Of a stretch of DNA of 64,000 bases, positions 63,908 to 64,000 are shown in pieces. Both the position numbers and the translations under genes were made by a program. Source of the DNA: Porphyromonas pasteri. Lineage in GTDB: Bacteria > Bacteroidota > Bacteroidia > Bacteroidales > Porphyromonadaceae. The notes under the pieces were generated by a model. It was not told where the DNA came from, did no database searches, and saw only the letters and a program-made list of their open reading frames with translations. The stretch lies in assembly GCF_014647755.1 (NCBI RefSeq), contig NZ_BMPU01000002.1, positions 186,001 to 250,000 on the forward strand, written 5' to 3'. How positions within the stretch are numbered: the first letter of the stretch is position 1; every line of letters starts with the position of its first letter.

Positions 63908-64000
63908 ATGTCTTCTTGCACAGCTTCTGTGGACTCGATCACTCATCCTTATTATTTCCCCTTCTCTGCTATCGTAGGGCAGGAGAAGATGAAGCGAGCC
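63908..64000 (+). CDS. ChlI/BchI-type chelatase ATPase, N-terminal fragment, cut by window edge
   Basis: The first 31 codons read MSSCTASVDSITHPYYF, then PFSAIVGQEKMKRA, the standard opening of magnesium/cobalt-chelatase AAA+ ATPase subunits. It starts 95 bp after cobN and runs off the right edge. The small ATPase subunit would drive metal insertion by CobN, supporting a complete chelatase. Only the N-terminus is seen. Confidence 0.82.
   Translation, partial: MSSCTASVDSITHPYYFPFSAIVGQEKMKRA

Overview
The window looks like a Bacteroidota chromosome, most likely Porphyromonas or a close relative. The inference rests on GLPGLI-family secreted proteins, TonB-dependent receptors paired with lipoproteins, GT3-type glycogen synthase, an RseC-first Rnf operon, and many promoter-like TAnnTTTG elements placed just upstream of genes (the Bacteroidetes -7 motif). 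Genus is an inference from gene content, not a measured identity.

Layout. 1-368 is the N-terminal part of uvrC (reverse strand). 1548-6836 is a reverse-strand GLPGLI / TonB-like receptor cluster. 7364-7909 is an AT-rich orphan gene. 8558-18530 is a reverse-strand surface locus: a BtuB-like TonB receptor, beta-propeller lipoproteins of BtuG/YncE type, a partner surface lipoprotein and two different LRR lipoproteins. 19398-25821 (forward) holds glycogen synthase, an S4 protein, a PqqD / nucleotidyltransferase / ABC exporter trio, a SufT-like protein and LpxH. 25986-28793 (reverse) holds an AT-rich receptor and a lipoprotein that is out of frame in its signal peptide. 29536-32135 (forward) is gap and a PepSY membrane protein. 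32228-37568 (reverse) is a complete iron/heme/cobalamin-type ABC importer with its TonB receptor. 38054-42887 (reverse) is a second receptor locus with His/Cys-bearing partners, probably for a metal. 43507-45455 is groES-groEL. 45655-48507 is an AT-rich KAP-type NTPase. 48599-54136 (reverse) is rseC-rnfBCDGEA. 54465-58176 has a NYN/cold-shock protein, a DHOD-like protein and an OmpA lipoprotein. 58403-64000 is a cobalamin-riboswitch operon: substrate-binding lipoprotein, cobN, and the start of a chlI/bchI-type chelatase gene.

The most unusual structure is non-coding. Six intergenic arrays in the first 29 kb are built from 14-bp palindromic elements of the form RACC-N6-GGTY on a 22/23-bp period, with interchangeable six-base cores (TATATA, AGTACT, TATAGT/AATAGT). 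Four copies share a compound two-array design of about 300 bp. In all four, and in one single array, the array lies about 73-110 bp upstream of a reverse-strand TAnnTTTG promoter, in the same orientation, which suggests an upstream control region for a set of surface/accessory genes. A second, unrelated family (four CTACGTGCGTGG-like 12-mers on a 21/22-bp period) occurs three times between 37.8 and 56.1 kb. I found no rRNA, tRNA, insertion sequence or CRISPR array.
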